Assembly: GCA_023667045.1 (NCBI GenBank)
Contig: JAMPAU010000001.1
Coordinates: forward strand, 968,469 to 1,032,468
Source of the DNA: Ruminococcus flavefaciens
GTDB lineage: Bacteria > Bacillota > Clostridia > Oscillospirales > Ruminococcaceae
Direction: 5' to 3'
Length of the DNA stretch: 64,000 nt
In this document: one piece after another, positions 35,801 through 44,424 of the stretch
Numbering within the stretch: position 1 is the first letter of the stretch
Layout of the letters: each line of letters starts with the position of its first letter
Translations under genes and position numbers: made by a program
Notes under the pieces: generated by a model
What the model saw: the letters and a program-made list of their open reading frames with translations, nothing else
Told to the model about the DNA's origin: nothing
Databases searched by the model: none

Positions 35801-36667
35801 TCAGTCCTCAAAATAGTTAACTCTTACATCGTTAAGGAAAGATTCAGAGGGTATGAAATCATCGTTTGATGTTTCGCCGTCCATTATAATGAAGTTAGCT
35901 ATTGAAGTGCCGTTTTCGAGCATATTTCTTATGCCGTACTGACGGTTTTTGTAGTCAACTGCCGTCACGTCTGTGTTTATCATGTTAATAATGCTGTCAA
36001 AACTTGTCTTGAAATTATCGGCTACACGCTTGCCGTCTGTCTGATTAACCATTGATGCGAGTATAGAGCTTGCTGTATATGCACGCTGTACTTCTCTGCC
36101 GTTAAACATAGGATATGTCACAAGAGTTTCAATCTGACGGCTGTTAAGGTATTCCTCACCGCCCTCTTTCTTGAATCCTGCAATATTCGGCTCAACAAAA
36201 TAGGTAACTCCGCCGAGAATATCACATACTTTTCTGAATGATTCAGAATCAAACTTCATGTATCTGTCAACTGTTATGCCGAAAGTCTGATTGACAAAAT
36301 TCACGGCTGCCTGAGCTCCTCCCCTGTCGTAAGAGTTCTGTATATGCTCCTGCTGACCGTCTATTATTGAAATTGTATTAGTAGGAATGCCGATAAACAG
36401 CAGTCTCTTTTCAACAGGCTTTGAACGCATGAGAACAAAGGTAGCAGAGCATTTCTGGTCGGGTTCATCAAGGATAAGCAGGATAGTGTGATTATCTTCT
36501 GCACTTACAGTAGCGGCGGCACGTGGCGTGGGTTCGTCAAGGGGTGCGGACTGACCGAAACCGAAATATCTGTATATTCCGAAAGCCCCACCTCCTACAA
36601 TAAGCAGTCCGAAAAAAATTGTAAGCAGAAACGGCACGGCTATGCTTCCGCTTTTCTTTTTTGCCAT
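35801..36667 (-). CDS. LytR-CpsA-Psr (LCP) family protein
   Basis: A 288-residue protein with one N-terminal TM helix (about 10-33) and an extracytoplasmic LCP domain. The LILDEPDQ, LLFIGIPTNTIS, ILGGVTYFV and FNGREVQRAYTASSI segments correspond to the family core. LCP proteins transfer undecaprenyl-linked polymers such as teichoic acids or capsule to peptidoglycan. The usual leading Arg/Asp motif (DSR.R) is weak here, so the enzymatic status is uncertain. First gene of the operon with tatD and the phosphatase. Confidence 0.75.
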   Translation of the reverse strand: MAKKKSGSIAVPFLLTIFFGLLIVGGGAFGIYRYFGFGQSAPLDEPTPRAAATVSAEDNHTILLILDEPDQKCSATFVLMRSKPVEKRLLFIGIPTNTISIIDGQQEHIQNSYDRGGAQAAVNFVNQTFGITVDRYMKFDSESFRKVCDILGGVTYFVEPNIAGFKKEGGEEYLNSRQIETLVTYPMFNGREVQRAYTASSILASMVNQTDGKRVADNFKTSFDSIINMINTDVTAVDYKNRQYGIRNMLENGTSIANFIIMDGETSNDDFIPSESFLNDVRVNYFED

Positions 36668-36739
36668 AAAAAACAGCTCCTTTCATGATAGGTGAATAAA
36701 ATTTTTACAGACCGGAAGATTTCCGGCAAAAATAAATTA

Positions 36740-36767
36740 AAATTTTTCGCTTGCAAAATTCAGCAAG
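36740..36767 (-). terminator. Probable terminator of the SLOG gene
   Basis: CTTGC (36750-36754) and GCAAG (36763-36767) form a short stem that is followed on the minus strand by a T-rich stretch. The stem is weak. Confidence 0.4.
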
Positions 36768-36782
36768 TGTGATATAATATTA

Positions 36783-37463
36783 TCAGGTGTAAAAAACATT
36801 TTTCAGAAGTGCTATCTCTTGACCTATAGTGCGTATGTCAGAATCCGACCTTTCAATTATATCTGATATTGTTTCCATACTGAAACTGTGTATTCTGCGA
36901 CCGTTCTTATAGGCATAGTTCATTGTCTGAGAAGTACCCGAATACTGAACATCATTATTGATAAAAGCTATAACCGCTGAAGAATGGTCAACCATGTAAT
37001 AATTCCGGTCACGGTAGACATTTACAGAACAGCTTCCAGAAACATTCTTTCCATAGACAATATCGGGATTTTCGTTTACACTCACAAGATAGTCGGCATT
37101 TTTTTCAATTTTGGCAAGTAAAGAGCGTTCTTCATCTGAAAGAAAAACAGCGTGCTTTAAAAAAGGCATTACCGCTATAAGCTTTATATTACTGTTTCTT
37201 GATTTCTTCATGAGGACATATTCAGCAGACCACAGGTCAGTACCGCTTGCAAGCCCGCTGATGAAATTTTCATAGCCTGCCTCTACAGCCATATCAATGT
37301 ATCTGTAAAGCATAAGACGTACAGCAGAATATGTAATCACAGTATTATTCTTATATGGTGTTATCTTGTTCTTGCGGTGACCAGTTATACATACGGTTCT
37401 GCTTATATCCGGACTTACAGCAGACGGCGGAAAAACCTTTACGCCTGAAACAAGCGACTTCAA
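36783..37463 (-). CDS. SLOG-family (DUF1273/YpsA-like) protein
   Basis: A 226-residue cytoplasmic protein. VCITGHRKNK, YENFISGLASGTDLWSAE, IKLIAVMPF, DHSSAVIAFIN and a final GTSQTMNYAYKNGRRI reproduce the SLOG Rossmann-like fold of the YpsA/DUF1273 group, thought to bind nucleotides or nucleotide-derived ligands. YpsA is linked to cell-division control in B. subtilis; the role here is unproven. The start is TTG 37463 with AAGGGG 9 bases upstream. It has its own promoter and is divergent from alr. Confidence 0.82.
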   Translation of the reverse strand: MKSLVSGVKVFPPSAVSPDISRTVCITGHRKNKITPYKNNTVITYSAVRLMLYRYIDMAVEAGYENFISGLASGTDLWSAEYVLMKKSRNSNIKLIAVMPFLKHAVFLSDEERSLLAKIEKNADYLVSVNENPDIVYGKNVSGSCSVNVYRDRNYYMVDHSSAVIAFINNDVQYSGTSQTMNYAYKNGRRIHSFSMETISDIIERSDSDIRTIGQEIALLKNVFYT

Positions 37464-37503
37464 AAAAACAATCCCCTTCCGATAATTTATATCAATATTT
37501 CAG

Positions 37504-37532
37504 ATTATAACATATCTTATTATATATTTCAA
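37504..37532 (-). promoter_or_regulatory. Promoter of the SLOG gene
   Basis: On the minus strand, TTGAAA (37532-37527), a 17-base spacer and TATAAT (37509-37504). Confidence 0.75.
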
Positions 37533-37592
37533 GACATTTTCCAGTATGAAAGAAAATTTTAGTGAACTTTTCACAAAAAAGACAGAAAGGAT

Positions 37593-38735
37593 ATGATGAA
37601 AATGAAACCATATTTGAAAAGGGCATGGGCAGAAGTTTCACTGAGCCGTCTCCGCAGAAATGTTGAAATCATAAAAAGCCTTAATTCTTCCGGTACAGAG
37701 ATAATGGCAGTGGTAAAGGCTGACGCTTACGGTCACGGCGATGAACACATATGCAGATGTCTTGCTGAGGAGTGCGGAATAAAATATTTCGCTGTCTCTA
37801 ATCTCGACGAGGCTATAGCAGTGCGTAATTTCTGTCCGGAAGCCGAGATACTTATTTTAGGATATACCCCTCCGGAATATGCCCACGAAATCTCACAGTA
37901 CAATATCATTCAAGGCGTTGTTTCAGACGAGTATGCACGCAAGCTTGTACATAACACTCCTGCTCCGATAAGATGCCATATAAAGATTGACACGGGAATG
38001 GGCAGAATAGGCTTGAAACACGACACGCCGGAAGAATGTGCCGGAGAAATAGAAAACATGATGAAAATTGAAAAGCTCTCTGTCGAGGGTATATATACGC
38101 ACTTTGCAGTAGCTGACAGCGATTCTCCCGACAACATAGCCTACACAGACTGGCAGGAAAAATTTATCTGTGATACATATGATATACTTGTCAGTCATGG
38201 TATAAATCTGCCCCATGTGCATTTCATGAACAGTGCGGCGACCTGTTACAGAAATACCCCTAAAAGCACTCTCTCACGTGCCGGAATCATCATGTACGGA
38301 CTTCACCCCGATATAAGCCTTGACATTCCGGAGGGCATAGAGCCGATAATGTCCGTGAAAGCCGTCATATCACACGTCAAAACAGTAAACAAGGGCGACT
38401 GCATAAGTTACGGACGTACTTTCACTGCCGACCATGAAATGAAAATAGCTACTGTTACAGTGGGTTATGCTGACGGCTACCCCCGTCTCCTTTCCTCAAA
38501 GGGTGAGATACTCGTTCATGGCCAAAAGTGCAGAATAGTCGGCAGAGTATGCATGGACCAGCTAATGATTGACGTTTCAGACGTTGAGGTGCAGTCCGGT
38601 GATATTGTCACTCTTATCGGCACAGACGGCTCAGAATGCATAACCGCTGACGAACTGGCAAATCTTTATGGTACTATAGGCTATGAGGTGGTATGCGGAA
38701 TTTCAAAGCGTGTGCCAAGAATCTATATCGACTGA
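37593..38735 (+). CDS. alr: Alanine racemase
   Basis: A PLP enzyme interconverting L- and D-alanine for peptidoglycan synthesis. A 380-residue fold type III protein with the PLP lysine in VVKADAYGHG and the catalytic tyrosine region SRAGIIMYGLHP; the C-terminal beta domain contains GRVCMDQLMIDVS. Several start codons lie close together (37593, 37596, 37602) after AAAGGA; spacing favours 37596 or 37602 slightly. A small nuclease-like gene and a radical SAM gene follow in the same direction at short spacing, suggesting co-transcription. Confidence 0.96.
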   Translation: MMKMKPYLKRAWAEVSLSRLRRNVEIIKSLNSSGTEIMAVVKADAYGHGDEHICRCLAEECGIKYFAVSNLDEAIAVRNFCPEAEILILGYTPPEYAHEISQYNIIQGVVSDEYARKLVHNTPAPIRCHIKIDTGMGRIGLKHDTPEECAGEIENMMKIEKLSVEGIYTHFAVADSDSPDNIAYTDWQEKFICDTYDILVSHGINLPHVHFMNSAATCYRNTPKSTLSRAGIIMYGLHPDISLDIPEGIEPIMSVKAVISHVKTVNKGDCISYGRTFTADHEMKIATVTVGYADGYPRLLSSKGEILVHGQKCRIVGRVCMDQLMIDVSDVEVQSGDIVTLIGTDGSECITADELANLYGTIGYEVVCGISKRVPRIYID

Positions 38736-38749
38736 AAGGAAGTGTTTAA

Positions 38750-39286
38750 ATGACTTATGACGATTACAAAAGAGAACTCGACTTGATTGTTAGGCAGAAC
38801 AACATCGAACTCGAACTTTATTCAATTATCGCCTGTATCATGCGTAGCTGTGAGAATATGAAAAAACTCGCTTTAAGAGAAGTTTCAAGTATGTCACAGA
38901 AAGCAGAATATCAGAAATCTTTTCAATCTGAAAAAGGCTTTGTTGACTTTATAATTGCTGATACAAGCTTTTCATCTGACGATTCTCCGCAGGAAGCCAT
39001 AAAAAAAATATATGGCTGTATTGAAGCAAAAGCAATCTGTATAAATTTAAACAACACAAAATACGATAACCAGATTTCCAGTGAACTGAATAAATTTGGT
39101 AAACTTATATATACAAACGGTATTGAATGGCGGTACTATGAACTAGATAATAACAATGTAAAAAAGCTCACATGGTCAGTGCTACTAGGCAAATATTCAA
39201 ATAAATCTATTGTCTGGTATGATAACGCTGAAACGCAATATGAAACTCTTATAAAAAATCTTAATGAAATTAAATGGAAGGGATAA
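38750..39286 (+). CDS. PD-(D/E)XK nuclease-like protein
   Basis: A 178-residue soluble protein. A helical N-terminus (LIVRQNNIELELYSIIACIM) is followed by VDFIIADTSF, then IEAKAICINL and GKLIYTNGIEWRYYEL. A core Asp, an E-x-K strand and the TNGxxWxYY strand match the N-terminal nuclease-type domain of type I restriction HsdR subunits and stand-alone relatives. Cleavage activity is not certain. GAAAGGAAG precedes the ATG, 14 bases after alr and 6 bases before the radical SAM gene. Confidence 0.6.
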   Translation: MTYDDYKRELDLIVRQNNIELELYSIIACIMRSCENMKKLALREVSSMSQKAEYQKSFQSEKGFVDFIIADTSFSSDDSPQEAIKKIYGCIEAKAICINLNNTKYDNQISSELNKFGKLIYTNGIEWRYYELDNNNVKKLTWSVLLGKYSNKSIVWYDNAETQYETLIKNLNEIKWKG

Positions 39287-39292
39287 ATAAAA

Positions 39293-39913
39293 ATGAAAAA
39301 AGCAATGACAATTTCCTATGAGGTGGGAAACAACCTCTATCTGAATCTCACAAACAAATGTCCATGTGCCTGCACTTTCTGTATAAGAAACTCGGCAGAC
39401 GGTGCTTACGGTTCAGACCCGCTGTGGCTTGAACATGAACCGTCTTTCGACGAAATCATGGAAGACCTCCACAGCCGTGACCTTATGAAATACAATGAAA
39501 TAGTTTTCTGCGGTTACGGTGAACCGACCTGCCGACTTGATACGGTTATAAAGGTTGCCGACGAACTCAGGGCTTTGCTTTTGCCTTACTGCCCGTTGCT
39601 CCGTATAAACACAAACGGTCTTTCTGACTTGGTAAACGGCAGACCTACCGCCGAAATCCTTTGTAATTTCATGGACATAATTTCTATAAGTCTCAACGCT
39701 GGCACAAAGGACGAATACATGAAAGTAACACGTCCTAAATATCCGGAGGCTTTTGAGGCTATGCAGAAATTCACCTCTGACTGTGTAAAGACCGGAAACG
39801 CTGAGGTCATAATGTCTGTCGTGGACGTTATACCGGCTGAACAGATTCAGGCATCAAGGGAAATCGCTGAAAGTCTCGGTGCTAAACTCCGTGTACGTGC
39901 CTTTGAGGAATAA
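39293..39913 (+). CDS. TatD-associated radical SAM protein
   Basis: A 206-residue radical SAM protein. The cluster motif is CPCACTFCIRN (Cys-x3-Cys-x2-Cys), preceded by NLYLNLTNKC. It also has FCGYGEPTCR and LRINTNGL, typical of the fold. Length and motif match the family named for its linkage to tatD (often fused or adjacent). Here tatD lies 3.5 kb away, separated by the LCP, SLOG, alr and nuclease-like genes. The reaction is unknown. Cytoplasmic and oxygen-sensitive, in keeping with an anaerobe. Confidence 0.82.
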   Translation: MKKAMTISYEVGNNLYLNLTNKCPCACTFCIRNSADGAYGSDPLWLEHEPSFDEIMEDLHSRDLMKYNEIVFCGYGEPTCRLDTVIKVADELRALLLPYCPLLRINTNGLSDLVNGRPTAEILCNFMDIISISLNAGTKDEYMKVTRPKYPEAFEAMQKFTSDCVKTGNAEVIMSVVDVIPAEQIQASREIAESLGAKLRVRAFEE

Positions 39914-40058
39914 TTATGCAAAATGCACTGTTTTTCAGTGTGCTATTTGTGCATGATTTTTTTGATATGCTATGGAAAATCTCACCGCAATATGATATAA
40001 TATATTGTTGGAAGAACTTTTACCCGTTCTCTGACAGTAATTTCAAGGAGCTGTACTT

Positions 40059-40190
40059 ATGGAGAAAAAAGGAAAAATCATTATCGCTGTAAGTCTCACT
40101 GCAACGATTCTTGCTGTCGGTACGGCAGTTGTTACCGTTGAACTGTGCAGACGTATCTATGAAAAACACTATTTCACAGTAAGCAACTGA
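40059..40190 (+). CDS. Small single-TM protein (43 residues)
   Basis: The ATG at 40059 follows AAGGAG with 8-base spacing. The product has a basic start (MEKKGK), one hydrophobic helix ([21 protein letters not shown]) and a short charged tail ending TVSN. A TATAAT at 39996-40001 with a weak upstream box may be its promoter. No family recognised. It lies just before ilvE and could be its leader gene or an independent small membrane protein. Confidence 0.6.
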   Translation: MEKKGKIIIAVSLTATILAVGTAVVTVELCRRIYEKHYFTVSN

Positions 40191-40222
40191 TATTTATTTT
40201 AAAAGAAAGCTGGTTGTATAAA

Positions 40223-41290
40223 ATGGAAATCAAATTCACAAAAGCAGAAACCCTTAAAGCTAAACCTGCTCCCGATGCAAAGCTTGGTTTCGGTCACATC
40301 TTTACAGACTATATGCTCATCATGCCTTACGATGAGGGACAGGGCTGGCACGACCCCGAAATAAAACCCTACGGCACTATTGAGCTTTCACCTGCCGCTA
40401 TGTGTCTGCACTATGGTCAGACAGTCTTTGAGGGTCTTAAAGCCTACAGAACCGCTGACAATAAAGTACAGCTTTTCCGTCCGGAAGAAAATTTCAAGCG
40501 TCTCAACGTATCAAACCAGAGACTTGTTATTCCGGAACTCCCCGAAGACCTCGCTATGCAGTGCCTTATGGAACTCCTCAAAGTTGAAAAAGACTGGGTA
40601 CCCTCAAAGGACGGCGAATCACTCTACATAAGACCTTTTATATTTGCTGTTGACCCGTTTCTTGGCGTTAAACCCGGCGCACAGTACTACTTCATGATAA
40701 TCCTTTCACCGTCGGGTGCTTACTATGAGAGCGGTCTCAATCCGGTAAATATCTATGTTGAGAGCAAATATGTACGTGCTGTACGTGGCGGTATGGGATT
40801 CGCAAAGACAGGCGGTAACTATGCGGCTTCTCTTATCGGTCAGGACGAGGCACACAAGCAGAACTATTCTCAGGTGCTTTGGCTCGACGGCGTTGAACAG
40901 AAATACATCGAAGAAGTAGGTGCTATGAATATCTTCTTTGTTATCGACGGCAAGGTTGTTACTCCTATGTTGCAGGGAAGTATTCTTCCCGGTATCACAA
41001 GAAAGTCTGCTATCGAAGTATGCAAGTCAAAGGGCATAGAGGTTGAGGAGAGAAGAATCACTATACAGGAAATCGCCGACGCTTACGATGCAGGCAAGCT
41101 TGATGAAGTTTTTGGTACAGGTACAGCAGCAGTAATCTCACCTGTCGGTCATCTCAAATGGAACGACAAGGTAATGGAAATAAATGACAACAAGATAGGA
41201 AATATTTCCCAGATGTTGTATGATACAATGACAGGCATTCAGTGGGGCAAGATTGAAGATACTTTCAACTGGACTGTTGAAGTAAAATAA
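40223..41290 (+). CDS. ilvE: Branched-chain amino acid aminotransferase
   Basis: A 355-residue fold-type IV PLP aminotransferase of the longer BCAT class that resembles eukaryotic enzymes. It has the PLP lysine in [10 protein letters not shown], plus [26 protein letters not shown] and [12 protein letters not shown]. It catalyses the last step of Leu/Ile/Val synthesis and the first of their breakdown. I use ATG 40223 instead of an in-frame TTG at 40214; the SD is weak. Ends at a hairpin terminator. Confidence 0.95.
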   Translation: MEIKFTKAETLKAKPAPDAKLGFGHIFTDYMLIMPYDEGQGWHDPEIKPYGTIELSPAAMCLHYGQTVFEGLKAYRTADNKVQLFRPEENFKRLNVSNQRLVIPELPEDLAMQCLMELLKVEKDWVPSKDGESLYIRPFIFAVDPFLGVKPGAQYYFMIILSPSGAYYESGLNPVNIYVESKYVRAVRGGMGFAKTGGNYAASLIGQDEAHKQNYSQVLWLDGVEQKYIEEVGAMNIFFVIDGKVVTPMLQGSILPGITRKSAIEVCKSKGIEVEERRITIQEIADAYDAGKLDEVFGTGTAAVISPVGHLKWNDKVMEINDNKIGNISQMLYDTMTGIQWGKIEDTFNWTVEVK

Positions 41291-41296
41291 CTGATA

Positions 41297-41324
41297 AAAG
41301 GGCGTGCTTTCGGGTACGCCTTTC
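41297..41324 (+). terminator. Terminator after ilvE
   Basis: AAAGGGCGTGC and GTACGCCTTT form a stem with one bulged G, followed by TTTCTT. Confidence 0.65.
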
Positions 41325-41373
41325 TTATATCGTAAACCTTAGGAAACTTTTCTTAAAAAATCTCTGGTATATA

Positions 41374-41402
41374 TTGACTTGTCTTGAAAAAAACGGTATA
41401 AT
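41374..41402 (+). promoter_or_regulatory. Promoter of the serine biosynthesis operon
   Basis: TTGACT (41374-41379), a 17-base spacer and TATAAT (41397-41402), about 50 bases before serC. Confidence 0.85.
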
Positions 41403-41456
41403 TAGTATGTATGGCAATACAAATTAATCTTATATAATACTTTGGAGGTTTTTAAA

Positions 41457-42542
41457 ATGAGCAGAGTTTATAACTTCAGTGCTGGTCCTGCCGTTCTTCC
41501 GGAAGAAGTTCTGGAAGAAGCAAGGGACGAAATGCTTGACTACAAGGGTACAGGTATGTCCGTTATGGAGATGTCACACCGTTCAAAAGCCTATGATACT
41601 ATCATCAAAGAGGCAGAGCAGGATTTGCGTGACCTCATGAATATTCCCGACAACTACAAGGTTATATTCTTACAGGGCGGTGCTTCACTGCTCTTTGCCG
41701 GAGTTCCTATGAACCTCATGAAAAACGGCAAAGGTGCTTACATCATCACTGGTCAGTGGGCTAAGAAAGCATATCAAGAGGCTCAGAAATACGGCGAGGC
41801 TGTAGCTGTTGCTTCTTCTGCTGACAAAACATTCTCTTACATTCCGGACTGCTCAGACCTTGATATTCCGGAAGATGCAGACTATGTTTACATCTGCGAA
41901 AACAACACAATCTACGGCACAAAATTCAAGACACTCCCTAACACAAAGGGAAAGGAACTCGTGGCAGACGTTTCTTCATGCTTCCTTTCTGAACCCGTTG
42001 ACGTTACAAAGTACGGCGTTATCTATGGCGGTGTACAGAAAAATGTAGGTCCTTCCGGCGTACAGATTGTTATTGTACGTGAAGACCTCATCGCTGACGG
42101 TCCTGCAAAGCCCTACACTCCCACTATGATGGACTGGAAAATACAGGCTGACAACGATTCACTCTATAATACTCCTCCCTGCTATGGTATCTACATCTGC
42201 GGTAAGGTATTCAAGTGGATTAAGAAAATGGGCGGTCTTGAAGCTATGAAAGCTCACAACGAAAAGAAAGCTAAAATCCTTTACGATTTCCTCGACGAGA
42301 GCAAGCTCTTTAAGGGTACTGTTGCTCCCGAAGACCGTTCACTCATGAATGTGCCGTTTGTTACAGGCAACGAAGAACTTGACAAGAAGTTTGTAGCTGA
42401 GGCTAAGTCTGCCGGCTTTGAAAACCTCAAAGGTCACAGAAGTGTCGGCGGTATGAGAGCTTCTATCTACAACGCTATGCCAATCGAGGGCGTTGAAAAG
42501 CTCGTTGAGTTCATGAAGAAGTTTGAAGAAGAAAACGCTTAA
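41457..42542 (+). CDS. serC: Phosphoserine aminotransferase
   Basis: Converts 3-phosphohydroxypyruvate and glutamate to phosphoserine. A 361-residue class V PLP aminotransferase with YNFSAGPAVLPEEVL at the start, the PLP lysine in YGGVQKNVGPSG, and the C-terminal GHRSVGGMRASIYNAMP. The start is ATG 41457 with GGAGG 8 bases upstream; an in-frame ATG at 41442 would fall inside the SD. First gene of an operon with a phosphoglycerate dehydrogenase gene; a disrupted small gene lies between them. Confidence 0.97.
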   Translation: MSRVYNFSAGPAVLPEEVLEEARDEMLDYKGTGMSVMEMSHRSKAYDTIIKEAEQDLRDLMNIPDNYKVIFLQGGASLLFAGVPMNLMKNGKGAYIITGQWAKKAYQEAQKYGEAVAVASSADKTFSYIPDCSDLDIPEDADYVYICENNTIYGTKFKTLPNTKGKELVADVSSCFLSEPVDVTKYGVIYGGVQKNVGPSGVQIVIVREDLIADGPAKPYTPTMMDWKIQADNDSLYNTPPCYGIYICGKVFKWIKKMGGLEAMKAHNEKKAKILYDFLDESKLFKGTVAPEDRSLMNVPFVTGNEELDKKFVAEAKSAGFENLKGHRSVGGMRASIYNAMPIEGVEKLVEFMKKFEEENA

Positions 42543-42544
42543 TT

Positions 42545-42841
42545 ATGTCGTTGATATTTGTTTTTTTCCTCATGGGCTGTGCATTTATGGCTTACGGCAT
42601 ATGGTAGAATAAAACAAAATATTCCAACAGACAATTTTCAACCGGCAGGGTTATCCCTGTCGTTGAATTTAAAAATAAAGGCACTGTCATGACAGCACCA
42701 CTTGATTCAAGCATACCGAAAATGTATTTAAAGGATATTCCCAAATTTGATATAGGCGGAAAACTTACTGTTTCATTTTCCGGTGAAATTATACTGATTC
42801 TGTTTACTGTTGTTATGACAATATTCTATATCTCAGTTTAA
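42545..42841 (+). pseudogene. Small membrane-protein gene with in-frame TAG (DUF3592-like)
   Basis: The ATG at 42545 opens a frame of 20 codons (MSLIFVFFLMGCAFMAYGIW) that stops at TAG 42605-42607. The same frame then continues 77 more codons to TAA 42839-42841, encoding GRVIPVVEFKNKG and a final TM helix (IILILFTVVMTIFYISV). Together this makes a 98-residue protein with two TM helices, like small DUF3592-type proteins. Reading frame and composition are preserved past the TAG, so the nonsense change is either recent or read through. It sits 2 bases after serC and 16 before the dehydrogenase gene. Confidence 0.65.
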
Positions 42842-42857
42842 GAAAGAGGTTTTTACA

Positions 42858-44018
42858 ATGTACAATATCCAGACACTGAATAAAATTTCCGCAATCGGTA
42901 CGGATATTTTCGACAAGAGCAAGTATGCCGTTTCTGATTCTCCGGAAAATCCCGACGCTATCATGGTAAGAAGTGCTAAAATGCACGATATGCAGTTTGG
43001 CGACAATCTCCTTGCTATCGCAAGAGCAGGTGCAGGCGTAAACAATATCCCTGTTGACCGCTGTGCAGAAGAGGGTATATGTGTATTCAATACTCCCGGT
43101 GCTAACTCAAATGCCGTTAAGGAACTCGCTATATGTGCGTTGCTCTTCTCGTCAAGAAAAATCACAGAGGCTGCCGAGTGGGCAAAATCTCTCAAAGGCA
43201 CTGAAGACGCTCCTAAGACTGTTGAGGGCGGTAAGTCAAAGTTTGCAGGTCCTGAAATTCTCGGAAAAACTCTCGGTATTATCGGTCTCGGAGCTATCGG
43301 CGGAAAAATCGCTAACACTGCCGTTGCACTCGGTATGAAAGTTATCGGCTATGACCCGTATCTCTCTGTAAACAACGCTGTACTGCTTGATTCTTCTGTA
43401 AAGGTAGTTACAGACATCAACGACATCTACAAGAACAGCGATTATATCTCAATTCATATGCCTTATACCCCTCAGACAAAGAACACTATCGACACTGAAC
43501 AAATCGCTATCATGAAAGACGGTGTACGTCTTATCAATCTCGCAAGAGGTGAACTCATCAACAGTGAGGCTGTAGTAAAGGCTATCGCTGACGGCAAGGT
43601 TGCTAAGTACGTTACAGACTTTGCAGACGACGTTGTTTTAGGTGCAGAAAATGTAATAGTTCTCCCACATCTTGGTGCTTCCACTCCGGAAAGTGAAGAC
43701 AACTGTGCTGTTATGGCTGCAAACGAACTTATCGACTATATCGAAAACGGCAACATCAAGAACAGTGTAAATCTTCCTAACGCCTCAATGGACGCAACAG
43801 GTACTAAGGTTTGTGTTATCCACAAGAATGTGCCGTCCCTTATCTCTGCTATCACAAAGGCAGTAGGTGACGAGGGTCTCAACATCGAAAACATGGTGAA
43901 CGCAAGCAAGAAAGATTTCGCATACACTATGATGGACGTTATCGGTGATGTTAACGAAGCTGTAGTTAATGACATAAAGGCTATCGAAGGCATTATCAGA
44001 GTAAGAGTTATCAAGTAA
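42858..44018 (+). CDS. serA: D-3-phosphoglycerate dehydrogenase
   Basis: Oxidises 3-phosphoglycerate with NAD in the first step of serine synthesis. A 386-residue D-2-hydroxyacid dehydrogenase. IARAGAGVNNIPVD, the NAD-binding GIIGLGAIGGKIAN, INLARGELIN (catalytic Arg) and LPHLGASTPES (catalytic His) are present. The last 70 residues form an ACT-like domain (VCVIHKNVPSLISAI) for possible serine feedback. AGAGG precedes the ATG. It shares the serC promoter, and two hairpins end the operon. Confidence 0.94.
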   Translation: MYNIQTLNKISAIGTDIFDKSKYAVSDSPENPDAIMVRSAKMHDMQFGDNLLAIARAGAGVNNIPVDRCAEEGICVFNTPGANSNAVKELAICALLFSSRKITEAAEWAKSLKGTEDAPKTVEGGKSKFAGPEILGKTLGIIGLGAIGGKIANTAVALGMKVIGYDPYLSVNNAVLLDSSVKVVTDINDIYKNSDYISIHMPYTPQTKNTIDTEQIAIMKDGVRLINLARGELINSEAVVKAIADGKVAKYVTDFADDVVLGAENVIVLPHLGASTPESEDNCAVMAANELIDYIENGNIKNSVNLPNASMDATGTKVCVIHKNVPSLISAITKAVGDEGLNIENMVNASKKDFAYTMMDVIGDVNEAVVNDIKAIEGIIRVRVIK

Positions 44019-44028
44019 TAAAACAATA

Positions 44029-44107
44029 AAAATCCGGTTCTTGACTGAGCCGGATTTATTTATACAAAAAAACCGCCGAGATACTATAACATATCTCGGC
44101 AGTTTTT
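44029..44107 (+). terminator. Two tandem terminators after serA
   Basis: AAATCCGGTTC and GAGCCGGATTT (44030-44040/44047-44057) form the first hairpin. A second, longer one with GCCGAGATA/TATCTCGGC in its stem (about 44066-44107) ends in a T6 run. Confidence 0.85.
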
Positions 44108-44380
44108 TACTGAAAATTCCCCCTAGTTCACAGGCAGACGGTTTTATAAAGAATCCCCCTTAACAATAACTGAATTATTTTTCTTTCTTCTGTTTTCTAT
44201 ATTAAATAAAAACGTATTTCAGCTGTTAATGGTAAACCGTTAACGATATTATAACACACGTAATTTAAAAAGTCAAGAGTTTTTAATAGTTATTTAGACA
44301 AAAAAAAAAAAAATGATATTGGATTTTTGTATATTATATACATATCAAGCATTATTCCGTCGGAAAACGACAAATCTATA
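44108..44380. other. Intergenic region with an A14 tract, no gene seen
   Basis: AT-rich DNA between convergent operons. The only notable feature is an uninterrupted A14 run at 44300-44313. No ORF with an RBS and no RNA gene are apparent. Confidence 0.6.
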
Positions 44381-44383
44381 CAA

Positions 44384-44416
44384 CAAAAAGACTGCACGAT
44401 ATATGCAGTCTTTTTT
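44384..44416. terminator. Terminator of the DUF4317 gene
   Basis: AAAAGACTGCA and TGCAGTCTTTT form an 11-bp stem, flanked by A and T runs, so it is active in both directions. Confidence 0.8.
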
Positions 44417-44424
44417 TATTATGT

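Noticed and set aside
36751-36778. Plus-strand TTGCAA and TATAAT boxes, 16-base spacer
   Set aside because: It would transcribe antisense to the SLOG gene, and its -35 lies in the stem of that gene's probable terminator; likely chance in AT-rich DNA.
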